A stretch of DNA of 64,000 nucleotides. It comes from Nissolia schottii. Taxonomy: Eukaryota > Streptophyta > Magnoliopsida > Fabales > Fabaceae. Positions within the stretch are counted from its first letter, which is position 1, and each line of letters begins with the position of its first letter. The notes under the pieces were generated by a model, which saw only the letters and a list, made by a program, of their open reading frames with translations, did not search any database and had not been told where the DNA came from. Positions 36,263 through 49,705 of this stretch are shown here, in pieces. The stretch is taken from NCBI GenBank assembly GCA_003254905.1, contig QANU01054017.1, forward strand, positions 559,845 to 623,844. The letters are read 5' to 3'. The translations under genes were made by a program, and so were the position numbers.

Positions 36263-39200
36263 ATGTCGACGATGGCAACGAAGAGAAAGAAGAAAGGCAC
36301 CGGTGCGGCGAGTTTCCATCGGAATCGGTTACTGCACGGCGCCCTCATCTCCGCCATCTCCACATGCCTCCTCCTTTTCTTGGCGGTGCTCCCTCTCTTC
36401 GCTCCCTTCCCTTACCCCCCACCACAAAATGTAATATACGCGTTATTACGCTGCATTATGCAATGATGCCATAAACACGTGCTTCAATTGTATTCCCTTA
36501 GTAACTAACTTGTTAATATTTACTCAAATTCGTCTCTTTCTTTCTTTCTTTCTTTCTTTTGTGCGCAGCGCACTAATCTTTTGCTTTGTTTGGTGTTTGG
36601 TGACTCTGTCAGACTCCGTATAATGACATTGATCAATCCAGATCCCGATTCGGTTCTGTGTTTCACGTTCCGGTAAGCTGTTCAAATCAATTCAATGCCG
36701 CCATTCTGTTTCACTTTTGGTTAATTCCTTTTTTCTTCTTTCATTCATTTCTGTTCTAATTGTGGTTGGATTTTTACCTTATGATGATATAGGCCAGTGG
36801 AGGCAGTAGCGGACGTGATTTATGGAGCTCAATGCACTCTGACCTTTTTTCTGGATGCAGTAATGCCAGTCCCAACTTTGCAAGTAACCTTAAATCATCC
36901 CCCAATCTTTTTAATTAGTTTTCCAATCTTCTTTATTTTCACAACGCAATGTGGCGTTTATTCATTCATATTCATATTTCTTTTACAGAGGCTAATGTCA
37001 AAACGCATCCAGATCGATACTTGTTAATTGCCACCAGTGGAGGCTTAAATCAACAGAGAACAGGGGTAAGCTTCTTTTCTTGACCGCCAATTTCTTCTTC
37101 TTTTTTGTTTTTTTTTTTTTCCTTCCATCAACTGTATATGGTATTGGTTTAACATAAAATGCAAGTTGTAACCCTTTTAATCAATGATGACTTCAATGAG
37201 ATAATACAAATGATTAGTAATTGTGGTGCCAAATTTGAAATGGGTGATTGTGGGTGGCTACTGCAGATAATAGATGCTGTTGTTGTTGCTTATCTTTTGA
37301 ATGCTACTCTCGTTGTTCCTGAGCTTGATCATACATCTTTCTGGCATGACACCAGGTCAGTCTCTACACTTTACTCATATACGATGTTTTTATTTGAAGC
37401 AAAATTCATTGTCTTTCTTTTCCACTTCTTACTTTGCAAATAATTAATATATATGATATTTTTTGCAGCAACTTTTCTGAAATATTTGATGAAGACTGGT
37501 TTATATCATATCTCCGGAATGACATAAGAGTTATAAAGCAGCTTCCAAATCTAGGAGACAAATTTGTGGCTCCAGTTCAGGTGCGCGTCCCAAGGAAATG
37601 CACCCCCAAGTGCTATGAGGATCGTGTTCTACCCCTGCTGCTCAGGAAGCGTGTAAGTGTTGAAACCCTCAATATAAAAGTGTTGTAAACTTTGATAAAC
37701 ATTTGCATGCCTTCCACCGATATTAAGGGGTGTTTGTGACAGGGAGTTTTGGAGGGAGGTGAAATTTTCATTTTAAATACATTTTTTTTTAAAAATTTTT
37801 TTCAAACGAATAGGATAATATATTATTTTATAATCAAGAGTTAGTCTCGTAGAAATGCCCGTAGGAATATTCTAATGACTAAATAAAATATATAATATTT
37901 ATCATTTTGAAATTTTGTTAAATATCTAATATTTTCTTTCTTTTAGTAATTATTAGGATAAATAACATATATTATTTTTCATAAACTACTTATCTTGGCC
38001 TTGTCTCCCCTGTTTCCAGCCAAATGTCATGTAAGATTGATTTCTCGAAGTTGCTCAACTTCCTTAGCAAAATTACTGCTACATATTATATATAATTGCT
38101 AACCATGAATGACACAGTTAAATTCCCTGATTGATAAGCAGGCTGTGCAGCTCACTAAGTTTGACTACAGACTTTCAAATAGGTTGGATGAACATCTACA
38201 AAAGCTGAGGTGCAGAGTTAACTACCACGCTCTGAAATTTACCGATTCCATTCAGAGTATGGGTAAAATGTTGGTTGAGCGGATGAGAATGAAGAGCGAG
38301 CATTTCATCGCTCTCCATCTGAGGTTTGAATCGGATATGCTTGCATTCTCTGGTTGCTACTATGGCGGGGGAGAGAAAGAGAGAACAGACCTCGGTGAAA
38401 TCAGGAAGCGCTGGAAAAACTTACATGTAAGGTTTTGATGAGAAAAATTCAACTCCACGTCTTGTTTGGTTAATTAGCATTTATGAAAATTGATGCATTT
38501 TGTTTCTGGTTTTGGACAAGACAGGCAAGCAATCCAGAGAAAGTTAGGAGGCATGGGAGATGTCCACTTACCCCAGAGGAAGTTGGTGTTATGCTGAGAG
38601 CGTTGGGTTATGGGAGTGACGTGCACTTGTACGTTGCATCGGGCGAAATATATGGAGGCGAAGACACGTTGGCGCCACTGAGGGCTATTTTCCCAAACTT
38701 CCATTCTAAGGAGACCATTGCTACCAAGGAGGAGTTGGCACCCTTCCTCTCATTCTCTTCCCGTATGGCTGCACTTGATTTCATTGTTTGCCATGACAGC
38801 GACGTTTTTGTCACTAACAACAACGGCAACATGGCCAGAATTTTAGCTGGTAGAAGGTACGTGTGTGTGTGAGTGTGTGTGTGTGTGTGTGTATACACAA
38901 TTTTGTCACTTAACTTGCATTTATAAAAAAGACTAACTTGTTTGTGGTGTTGCATTGCAGGAGGTACTTGGGTCATAAACCCACGATCCGTCCAAATGCT
39001 AAGAAGTTGAACAAGTTGTTGATGAAGAAAGACAACATGACATGGGAGGAGTTTGCGTCTAGGGTTCGAAGCTCTCAGGTAGGGTTCATGGGGGAGCCGA
39101 ATGAGTTAATCCCCGGGAGTGGTGAGTTTCACGAGAATCCGTCATCTTGCATTTGCAGTCAAAACTTGGATGCCGAAGCCTCTGCTGCTGGGGCCCAGTT

Positions 39201-39495
39201 ATATCAAGACAGTACCCTCTTTGAAGGCGGCGATGATGAGATGACCATCACAGAAAATGCTGTGATGAATAATAATGATAAGGAGGACATGCTTAGTTTG
39301 GGGATGGCAGAATTAGATCTGTTTGGGGAGGAAGAGCAGGAGTGGCCAGACGTGGATTATTTGGTGGACAGTGCAAATCAACAGATTCAGCTTCTCAAAG
39401 GAACTACAATCACAACGCCTGATGATTTATCAATACTCCCTCTTTTAATGATCAGAACGGACCAAACTGAAGTGCAAGAATTCTTTTCGGATTAA
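36263..39495 (+). CDS. GDP-fucose protein O-fucosyltransferase (plant DUF246 family)
   Basis: Nine exons: 36263-36430, 36613-36672, 36793-36883, 36989-37065, 37267-37355, 37469-37652, 38142-38426, 38525-38856 and 38961-39495. They join in frame to 606 residues. The layout is type II Golgi: a basic N-terminus (KRKKKG), then a membrane anchor at about 27-48 (LISAISTCLLLFLAVLPLF). The catalytic domain has HPDRYLLIATSGGLNQQRTG, LNATLVVPELDHTSFWHD, EHFIALHLRFESDMLAFSGC, YVASGEIYGG and a late FIVCHDSDVFVTNNNGNMAR. These motifs are those of plant O-FucTs, which transfer fucose from GDP-fucose. The tail (about 39120-39495) is acidic and probably disordered. An in-frame upstream ATG at 36167 would add 32 residues before the basic stretch; I prefer 36263. 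Acceptor substrate and exact subfamily are unknown. Confidence 0.94.
38860..38893. repeat. GT microsatellite just after a splice donor
   Basis: About 15 GT units, with one interruption, begin within 5 bases of the donor of O-fucosyltransferase exon 8 (donor at 38857). Confidence 0.9.
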
Positions 39496-40924
39496 TTAGT
39501 TCCGAGTTCCTCCATTTTAAATGCCATGATCTCTAACTCTCTCACTCACCTACCTTGCAAACTTAATTGTCTCTGTGGTTTGTGTACATATATAGATATA
39601 TAGATAGATGGCGGTAACTGTTTAGGCCATGCCATAAAGATTTTGAATCTAACTTGTGTAGGATAGCGCAGGATGGATAGCATTCTTTTTTTTCTTTAGT
39701 TATAACCCTGTTAATACGTTACAGTAATTTTATTTAGAGATTTAAGATGTACATGTGAACAAAAGAAACATTATAATTTAATAACTATTTTTCATAACTT
39801 CTTCTTCAATAATATTGTTAGAATAATGTGTATCTTAGACATTCAACATTAAAACTTAACATTTTTTTTCTTCATGATATTTTACCGTGTAAATTCTTAT
39901 ATCTACCAAAGGTCAAATTCCTTAACTTTATGTTTTGTATATTTATAGGCAAATTCTTATATCTACAATCCATGATTGACAATTTTTATACAACTCTCTT
40001 TATCTGTCTTCTCTCTCTTGCTTTTTCCTTTTACTTTTTCTTTGTTCTTTCTTTTTTCTTTAGCATTGTCGTTAGGTTGTATAAGAATTATCAATTGTGA
40101 GTTATAGACATAGGATGTCTATGATAAAAAAAGTGTGACATATAAAAAAAGAAAAAAAAATTGTTTAAAAAGATAAATGTAAAAGAAATATATAAAAAAA
40201 TTGAGTGTATGTATAACATTTTTTTATTATTTTTTTACGATTATTTATAACTAAGACATAATGATAAATTTCAAAAATAATAGTTTGAGACTAAATGAAT
40301 GAGGACAATTTCTATTTGAGCAACATGATATAAAAGTTTTAAATACAAATACAAATCATGTAAAATAAATTAAAACATGATGCCAATGTAATGAATTGAA
40401 TGGGTGGTCAATATCATGCGCCTATTGCCAACAGACCACAGTACTTCCCACCCCACCAAACGACATTCCAGCGGAGTTAGTAAATCAAATGCTCAAAAAC
40501 ACATGAAGACGACTTTTCATAACAACAAATATATGGCGTACCTACCTATCTTCGCATCCATATGAATAAATATAAATATAAATAAAATACAGTAATGAGC
40601 TTAACGTTTTTCATGAACCAAAAAGCTAAAGGAATAAAGGGAAAATAGAGCAAGCCCTCTCATAATTATTGAGATCAACTCTGAATTCCAATCATGTTGC
40701 AGGTGACATTTTTGTGCAGGTGACTGGTGTTGTGTGTCTACCTCTTCCTAGGCCCATTCCTCTTTCTATTGTAGACAATTTACCATACAATTGTCCATGG
40801 CAAATACAGAGACCCAATTCTTTTTATAAGTTTTAAGTACCGTTATAGTTTCTCCATATATAGATTCACATGTTAAGCATAACTTTTTTCATAATGTACA
40901 TGTATATATAAAATAAATAGGCTT
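39496..40924. other. 3' flank of the O-fucosyltransferase gene and AT-rich spacer
   Basis: The first 200 or so bases are likely 3'UTR, with a short GATA-type repeat near 39593-39608. The rest is AT-rich with no gene. Confidence 0.45.
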
Positions 40925-40932
40925 GGGGTTAG

Positions 40933-41260
40933 TAGGACTGTCAAAATGAGTCCGACCCGTTTACCCAGTTAAATGGATGGATTTTACATGCAAAAAATAA
41001 GCCCGCAAAAATTTTTAAAAAAATTAGATCAGCCCGTGTGTCAGTGAATTTTTTTTTAGTTTTTTAAATAATTTTTTTTGAATTTTTTAATCTTTTTTAA
41101 AAAAATAAACCGGTTGGCAGGCAGCCCGTTTAGGCCTTTGGGCCGACCATAAACGAGGCAAATCCTAAAAATAGACATATTTTTTATCCGGTCCATTTAG
41201 GTCAGCGGGTCTAAATGGACGGGCCATAAACGGGCTGGACCAGTCCATTTGACAGCCCTA
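40933..41260. mobile_element. hAT-type MITE with perfect 8-bp TSD
   Basis: A 328-base element has ends TAGGACTGTCAAAATGAG and, from the right, TAGGGCTGTCAAATGGAC. It is flanked by the perfect 8-base duplication GGGGTTAG (40925-40932 and 41261-41268). GACCCG/CGGGCC motifs lie near both ends around an A/T-rich middle. It is the shortest member of the TAGGGGTG family here. Confidence 0.85.
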
Positions 41261-41268
41261 GGGGTTAG

Positions 41269-43199
41269 TGTAGACTGCAGGCAGATGCTATAATTATAAA
41301 CATATGGACATGCACATGGACTTGTACCAAACTTGGGCCAAACATGAAAAACAGGAAAATTTAACTGGCTTTTGTTGTTTGTAAGAGGGAGGGGGAGGTC
41401 AAAACACAAATAACAAAGGCCTGTACTAGGGCATGTGTGGGGGTCCAAAGAGGGGGCCCACCATATTCAGAGCAATTACACAGAAATGATAGTCCCCTCA
41501 TCACATTCTTCCGTCTATAGGTGTGGTTGAGCATATCCATTGATTCATTCATTCCTTTTGAAATTGTAATGAAGACGCTCCTTTCCTTCACCTTGGGCTC
41601 GGTGGCTCTACAAATATAACTACTTTTCCCACATTCCTATAAGAATAAGAGAGAGCATTATGATGATGATGATTAAAATGGGGGTTGCCCCATGCATTAG
41701 GGCAGGTCAGTGAGTGGGAAAGAAAAAGAAGATCCCCCCTCTCTCTCTGTGATTTGATATTTTGCACAAAGTCCACAACATTCACTTTAAAAAGCCAGCT
41801 TTAAATTAAAAGTTTTGGTAGGCCCTATCTGCATATTCTCCATCCATCTGATATAATACTATACTAATACTATCTTCTTTTTTGACTTGTCATTTGCTTG
41901 ATCCGCCCTTGATCTCACCCTCTCTGTCTCTGTACACCTTTACATATATAGCACAATACAATTAACACCATTAATTGCATACATACATTTGTCTAGATAG
42001 AGGATTGGTTTAATTAGACCTTCTTTGTTTGTTCACGTGACAATTCAAACTAGGTACTGCTTTTTAAATTGGGAGGTACAGATTACAAAAGAAGGGGGGT
42101 CCTACTTCTTTTCTTTCGATCTGTCTAGCTTTGCACATTTTTTATTTATTTATTTACTACGAGCCAGAGATGACGACATAAGAGATTCAATTCGAGAGGT
42201 ACAAAGTAAGTGTGAGTAATCGTTAGGAGATCACTCTATATGTATATGTATATGTATATGCGCGCGCATACGAGAGGTAAGTTTTACTTAAACCAGAAGA
42301 TACGGTTGTTTTGTGGCCCTGTATATTATATTATAGAGAGAGTAAAATTGTATAAAAAACCGAAACCAAAATAACGAGAACTTTAACATGATTATACCGC
42401 TAATAATATGCTAATTAATATGCGCATAATTAAACTGTAACGATACAGAATACAATATGTTTCATTTCTCACACAAAATATGCACACACGCGCACATAGG
42501 CAAGAGAAGAAGCATTCATGGCCCCCAACAAAGGTACGTATACTGGGAATTAAGATTAACTTAATGGGTACCAAATTCAGCCGAGACTACATCGGTTTGT
42601 CCAGCGATCTACAGATTGAGGAGTTCCACTGTCTCAAAAGACGGCATATTATTATTGTACAGTTTAATTAATTAATATGCTTTGCCACTTGGTACTACTA
42701 CTAATTTAGTCTTATTGTTAATTACATTGTTAGTAAAAAAAGTGATACGATAACAGAGTAAAAGGGGGAAAGTTGCAAATTTCACTCACTCATTGCCTTT
42801 CGGCTAGAAATTTAAACTTGATGAAACAGTAAACATTCTACAATTTCTTGGCCGAAAGTAATTACTAGGTAGCTAGGTGGTGCACTAGTCATTTCACCTC
42901 TGCCAGGCTGAAATTCTTCTAAGCATATCCATCCCACCAAAACTGACTAAATATTTGTGTTAGCAGTCTGACCAGGAAATCATAACCTACATTTTATGCA
43001 CAATTTTGAATGTATAAAGAATATTCTGCATGTGATGTGGTGAACTTTTTGTCCCAAATAAAAGTAGAAAATACCATGGGATTTTTCGATTATGAGTACG
43101 GACGTTTGTTTGTTCGTTTTCTTTACAAGCAGAATCTTTTTTGTTTTTCTACATAAGCAAAGTCATTTTTATTAAATAAATCAATTCTCATACATGAAT
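41269..43199. other. Spacer, no recognised gene
   Basis: Promoter-like words (TATA at about 41945, a CACGTG at about 42034) appear, but no ORF or known RNA follows. Short GTATAT repeats lie at about 42238-42260 next to CGCGCG. Confidence 0.35.
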
Positions 43200-44130
43200 A
43201 TTTATTTTGATAAGGTCTTGAAAAAAATAATAAATGATTTTTAGTAATACACTTTTTTCATAGACTCAACCTTGTATTTTTACTTAAAAACAATACTCAA
43301 TAATATGTATTTTTTTATAGTCTATAACATTATATTTTTCATTAAAAATAACTTTTTTTTATTAATGATCATCTTTCATAGGTTATAGATTTATATTTTT
43401 GTCAAAAATAAATTTTTTGATTAATGACCATTTTATATAAGCTATAGGTTATAACCTTGATTTTTTGCTTTAAAATAATTTTTGGTAATATATTTTTCAT
43501 AACTTATAACTTTATATTTTTTATTAAATGTCATTTTTTATGATCATCTTTCATAACCTATAACTTTGTATTTCTTGTTAAAAATATTAATGACCATTTT
43601 TTATAATCTGTAACCTTCTATTTTTCATTAATTTTTTTTGAATTAATAATCATCTTTTATAGGTTGTAGCCTTGTCTTTTTGTTAAAAATAATTTTTTTT
43701 ATTAAGGATCATTCTTCATATCATATAAGCTATAACCTTGCATTTTTTTGCTTAAAAATGACTTTTAATTATATGCATTTTTATAGCCTATCTTCTCTTT
43801 TTTATTAAAAAAATATTTTTTGGATTAATTATTATTTTTCATAGGCCAACCTTGTCTTTTTTGTTAAAAATAAAAAAAAATATTATTAATAATTTTTTTT
43901 TATAGGCTATAGCCTTATTTTTGCTTTAAAATGGTTTTTGGTAATATACATTTCTCATACTCTATAATGTTATCTTTTTATTAAAAATATTTTTTTTGGA
44001 TTAATTATCATCTTTCTTAGGCTATATAACTTTATATTTTTTTTCTAAAAATAAATTTTGATAATATGCCTTTTTCATAACCTACAATCTTTTTTTTATT
44101 AAAAATAATTGTTTTTAATTAATGATCCTC
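43200..44130. repeat. AT-rich degenerate tandem array, unit about 60-65 bp
   Basis: About fourteen diverged copies of a unit containing a TATAACCTT-like word, then TTTTT-TTAAAAATAA, then TTAATGATCATCTTTCATA. Copies are recognisable near 43318, 43383, 43445, 43505, 43553, 43612, 43660, 43730, 43840, 43910, 43975 and 44025. The array has no ORF and ends near 44130, where the sequence becomes less repetitive. Confidence 0.65.
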
Positions 44131-47088
44131 TTCTCTATACTATTATAAAAGAAAAGTAATTATAATTAATGATCAAAGAAAGTTACGTTTTTTTCTCAAA
44201 ATCATTTTGCCACCCTCCAAATTCATCAAAAATAAAATTATTTTTTTCTTCCCTCATTAAACATCTAAATATTTAACAAGAAAATAACACGTCTTGGTCA
44301 ACTCTCCTTCTTACCTCTTCCTTCTTATAATTATTAATCACTTTCTTCTACCATTTACAATACTCTTAAAAATGACTAAAACTAAAACTCAGCTCAATTA
44401 ACCTTAGATTTATGAAAATTCATCCACAATGCTGGCTGACAGGTATTTTTGGGAGCTTTTCCGTTTCTTGTTAGTAAATTTGTGAATTATTAAACATATT
44501 TATGTCCGTCCCACTCACCTAACTTAATTTTGAAGAGAGAAATATTTGCTCTACTTCTTTGAAACCTCAAAGATTGGCTGACATAAATCTTGATCCTATT
44601 GATCCCAAAAAGAAGAAAGAATCTCTTAACAAAGATATTTTTTATTCTAAAACTTGAACTCAAAATTATTGGTTAAAGAGTTAAGATTTGTACCACCTTA
44701 TCTATCACATGTTGCATGTTTATTTTATTACTTGTTTCTCAATATTCTTCAAAAATTATATAAATAATAGATAATTGAATAAAAACAATTTTCAAAGAAA
44801 CTTTTGAGCAAAAATACTCATTTTCTTGGTGAATAATAGAAATCGAAGAAAATGGAGCCGCAGTGCTCACAATATAATTGCTTCACTCACTGTGGATTGA
44901 TTGCGGGGACAAAGTTATTTCTTTTTTTTCATAAAGCTACTGGGGACAAACTTTGTGGGTGGTAGATGTTACTTGCCATAGCAGAGTCATTCAATCAACA
45001 ACCCAATAATGATAAAATAAATAAATGATTGTATTGGGTGAAATTGATTGTCAAAATCTGCATAACTTTGGTGGCAGTCATTTATTTCACATTGCATAGC
45101 TCACGTACACTCGCAATTATATATTATCTTCACAAAAATGTAAAGCAAACGGAACAAACTCATTGCATATGTACGGCGCCAAGCGATCACATGGATTTTG
45201 CATTGCAATATTGGAATTAATTTGGATGCATATATGATATATACAATATACAATACAAACAAATGGGAATAATTATAGAATAGAATAGAATAGAATGCTA
45301 AGTACAAGTTTCTTAAGCGCCCCATGATATGTTAGAAATTAAAAATGAAATTTTTTTTGTGTACACCCACATATAAACAAACATTATTAAATAAAAAAAT
45401 AAATGTTACAAAATAGAGAAATAAACATTGTCATTGAGCATTTATGCATGAATGGCCGATACGCATGTGTTTAATATTTGTTCGTTTATGTGTTTAATAA
45501 TAATTGTTTCTATGTTTTGTATATGTATGAGTCATGAACACATTTGTGTTTAATATTGTCCGTTTATGTGTTTGATAATGTTTATTTCTCGGTTTTGTAA
45601 TGTTTGTTTCTTTTGATGATGTACACAATATATTAATTTTTGTGATGTACAAATAGTGTGATTGAAAATTAAATGATGTTTCTTACTCACACTAAATTTT
45701 AATTTAAAAATAGCATAACTCGGTTAAATTAATTAATGCTACCAACTCTTCACCAAATTGGTTTAGCTTTTGGAAAATAAGAGAAATTAGCAGAGGGAGG
45801 AGAAGGTAACAAATAAAGAGAGGCTCCTGCCACTGCTAGCCTAGCAAATAAACTACCTTATATGTATAGGCAGAGTATAATTTATTCTCTATATTAACTT
45901 CAGGAATTTCCAATATATCTGTCTGTGAAGGCATAGAAAAATTATTGGGAGACATACTTACATGCGTTGATACATGTTGGGAAAGCAAATACTTAGATTT
46001 TTAACGCAGAAAATGTGAGCCACAATATTAATGTTAACGCGTTAGAAATTAAATGGTACATGGCAAGAAAAATGTTTTGTTGCTTGACTCTTGAGTATTT
46101 AAGAACTTTTTAATTATTGATTCAATAATAATTTAACACATTATTTTTAACTGTATACATAATAAAAATAAGTTTTAAAATTTTTATTGCGTGTTCTACC
46201 AAATATTTATAAAACTTACTTGGTGAGATTTATTTTCATTATATGTAAATAATGTGTTAAATTTATGTCCAACTAAACAATTGTCCAAGGCATATTCCTT
46301 TTTAATTTCCACTAGATTCTATTTCTTCCTAGTTTCTTTTAGTCAAGTTAAATAACCTTTTTAGCATTGATAGATAAAATTAATTTCAAAAGTGGCTAAA
46401 AATTTTCACAACACATAAACAAAAGCAGTCAAAGTATGTGTAACCGTACGCAGTGGTGAGAGTGAGCCTATTGGCAACTGCCACCTATTGCATATACATA
46501 TAGGGTGTCTTTTTAGTCTTATTGGCTTTCGTAGGTAGGTCGTCTATGCATTTCATTTCGCATTTATTCTCTCACTCAATTAGTTTTAGAATATTAGTAA
46601 GTGGCCGTATAAATAGGGTTTTCTTGTTGGACATCGAATATTTTCAACGTTCCATCATTCGCAAATTAGAAAAACCAAAACCAGAAAAAAGGACATAACA
46701 AGCTGACCATTGGATAGGATCGATGGTTGTTACTTTCATTTATTTTGAAGGAATATATTGATAGATTAATATGGTAGTCATCATCTTAATATTCAATGAA
46801 CTTAACATCGCGACTCATATTTTGTAATGAATGTAATTCTTTATACTAATTGTAGTTCTAAAAAAATTAAAAGAAAATAAAGTTATATCCTTGTTAATTA
46901 TAACTTTTAGTGTAATGGTAATTTCTTGATCCAACTGATATCATGACTTATATCATATCAATGAGCAAATATAAGTTGTAGGATAGACATTACTTCAATG
47001 ATAAAATCACACTATGTATGATAACCGCAAATTTAACATTTAAAGAGGACACTATTTTTTCGTTAAAAAAAAGGGAGTTATAAATTGC
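44131..47088. other. AT-rich spacer
   Basis: Short GTGTTTAATAAT words recur at about 45470-45610. No gene or bounded element is seen. Confidence 0.45.
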
Positions 47089-48428
47089 GGCAATAGCTTA
47101 TATGCACCTGGCATATCAAGATGTATTGTGAACTTTGTTATTAAAATAGATTATGTTATGGTCCCCAAGGATATTAGGGGAATTGAACCAACATTTTTTC
47201 TTCATCTCTTTCATTCATCACTGTTCCTCTCCCAAACTAGCAGCAACCTATAGCACCTCTTCATCACCCCAAACCCACCCCGCCTCCCTACGCCACCGCC
47301 ATTGACAACATCTTCTTCGTCGCCTCGCTCGCCATGACGCAAGAATCTAGTGACCACTGGGCAAGGATGTCATAGTCACCGCAGAAGAGAGTTCGTGCCT
47401 GAAGTAGTTGCATACGACTTTCATTAATCCCTAAATCTAAAAATCTCCTCAACTTCACTCCAAATCTAAAACAAAATTATATTTTATATGGCCAAGACTG
47501 AGGTGACAATAAGCACTAAGGTGAAGCTTTGTCCTAGATTTACAAGCACTATGTGAGTTGGCAAGGCTAATGAAGGGGGGGTCGTCGCGACGCTACTGTC
47601 TTAGGCAAACAAATGATTTTCTTTTTATCATTAAGCAGTTTGTTAGCAACCAATTTCTCACATGCCACGATTTTGGGGTATTTTTTTGCATGTTTTTCTC
47701 TTGGTATTATCCGATGTTATTTTGTTTCTTGCCTTTTTTTGTTCCTTGAATTATGTTGTATTAACTCCTTACCTCGCATTTTTTTTTTCAAGTGATTGAT
47801 CACTATTAGAATAAAAGAAAGATTAGATTTGGTCCATATAATGATGACCATAAAAAAGAAAAAGAACTAGGGGGTAAAGGAGTAAAGTTTGGTTTGTCTC
47901 ATGTTTCAGTTTTCCTAGTTTAATATATATCATTAGAAGAAGCAAAGATTGGAAGGGAGAGGTGCAGAGGGGCCGGTTAATGACAGTTGGCTGCCGGTAA
48001 GGAAATGGCGGCTGACAGAAAGGGAGTCATTACAAGAAAAATAGCAAATTGTGGTGGTTTAAAAAGCATTTAGCAGTGATTCTGAAATGTCGTCTGAAGC
48101 AAATCACGACAGTTCTATAACCGCTGTTAAATCCATCGTCGGCAGGCATATAGCGATGGTTCATCGTAACTGTAACACACCTGCTAACTGCTCACTTCCA
48201 TGGTAGTAAGCAATGTTCACAGGGTTGTTATTCGTTGTGTCGGGTTACCTTTAGCCCCTACTTTTACCTTTGCAAATATCTCTTGCGTGAAAATATAGAC
48301 CCATTTGAAAATCGTTCGTGTGCTTTTTCAGTTAATAAACTGGGAGCCGTGCGTGATTAAGAGAACATATAACAACAGTCGCTAGCGTTTAACATAAGTT
48401 AGGTGGTAACCGAAATAGAAACTGAAGA

Positions 48429-48433
<5 letters not shown>

Positions 48434-48468
<35 letters not shown>
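48434..48468. repeat. GT microsatellite within the solo LTR
   Basis: About 17 GT units. Confidence 0.9.
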
Positions 48469-48470
<2 letters not shown>

Positions 48471-49632
48471 TTACAACCAAGGTCCAAGACATAGTTACAC
48501 ATTGCCTTAATAATAAATATTTACACAAAATGTATAAAAAGGATAGAACATAATGCAAAACAACTATCGTCATAGCGCAATCATCATCACTTTGCTCCGG
48601 CTCCGACCTGCTGCAGCCCTCTGGCGTCTACCATGCATCCCTCGGGTCGATCCACTCACTCCGCACACCTGGATCCATAACCGAGTGGGGGTGAGAACTC
48701 TTGGTCCTCAGTGGGGTTCCTTAGCGTTAACTAACGTTCATTTTCTCGGTTATCCTCCAAGCTGTTCAGGAGATCTCTAAGTGATCATGCATACTAAACT
48801 CCTACTGATTATAATCTTTGCCTAGGATCTTGAACAACTTTATCTAAGTTACTAGGTGATCAGGGGATCTAGTCTTTCTTATCTAGGTTCTCGCGCTTTC
48901 TATTCCTAACCGTCGTAACATAACCACATATACATGTATGCAGACAGACTCGACTGGTCAGCACGCATATGTTGCGTGGGAATCATTCCACCATGCTTGC
49001 CAGGCACGGGATAGTTCATCCTGCACTCCGGGCAGGGTACCTATGCAGGGGGTCTTCATGCCGATGGCGCACAGTATCAATGCATGGGACTCGTCATCAT
49101 GCACGCTTTTGGGCATGGTATCTTTCATTGTTCATTATGCAACCTTTGAGCATGGTATCTTCCCACATGTCCAATACTTCCTCGCACACCCCGGGCCCGT
49201 CGACCCGCATGGCAGTGTACGACCTGCCTTTTCTGCCTGCTCCTCGAGGACACATGACTCCACCCCCTTACTGGGTGGCGAGAGGTCGCCTTCCTTTGGG
49301 CTAAGCCAGAAGCAGACCGTTCACATGTTTATTCATTCGCAACATTGACCATACGCACATTTATCTTTTCCATTAAACCATACTCTTGTTCCTTACATTC
49401 CATTATGACCTTTCTTTCATTAAGCATTCATTAAGCAAAACCCTTTAGTGATCTATCCTCATGATGCATGCTTTACCAAAACACATAAACACATAGTCAC
49501 ATAATCATATCTTAATCTACACATAAGTCATTCGGGCATGGGATTGTTGGAGCTAGGCAGCATAAGATATATTTCATAACATCACCGTCATAAATTTTCA
49601 TAAACTAGCTCCCATGAAGCAACCATGGTTTA

Positions 49633-49705
49633 GGCCGCTCAGTGTCCATTGGAGCCGCTCAGTGTCCATTGGGGTCTCTTAGCGTCCAGTGGAGCCGCTC
49701 AGCTG
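49633..49705. repeat. Short tandem repeats GCCGCTCAGTGTCCATTGGA
   Basis: Two near-perfect copies of a 20-23-base unit, followed by two diverged copies, lie within the solo LTR. Confidence 0.75.

Noticed and set aside
41500..42060. Possible microRNA or promoter region
   Set aside because: TATA-like and CACGTG words are present, but I found no convincing hairpin or known mature microRNA sequence.
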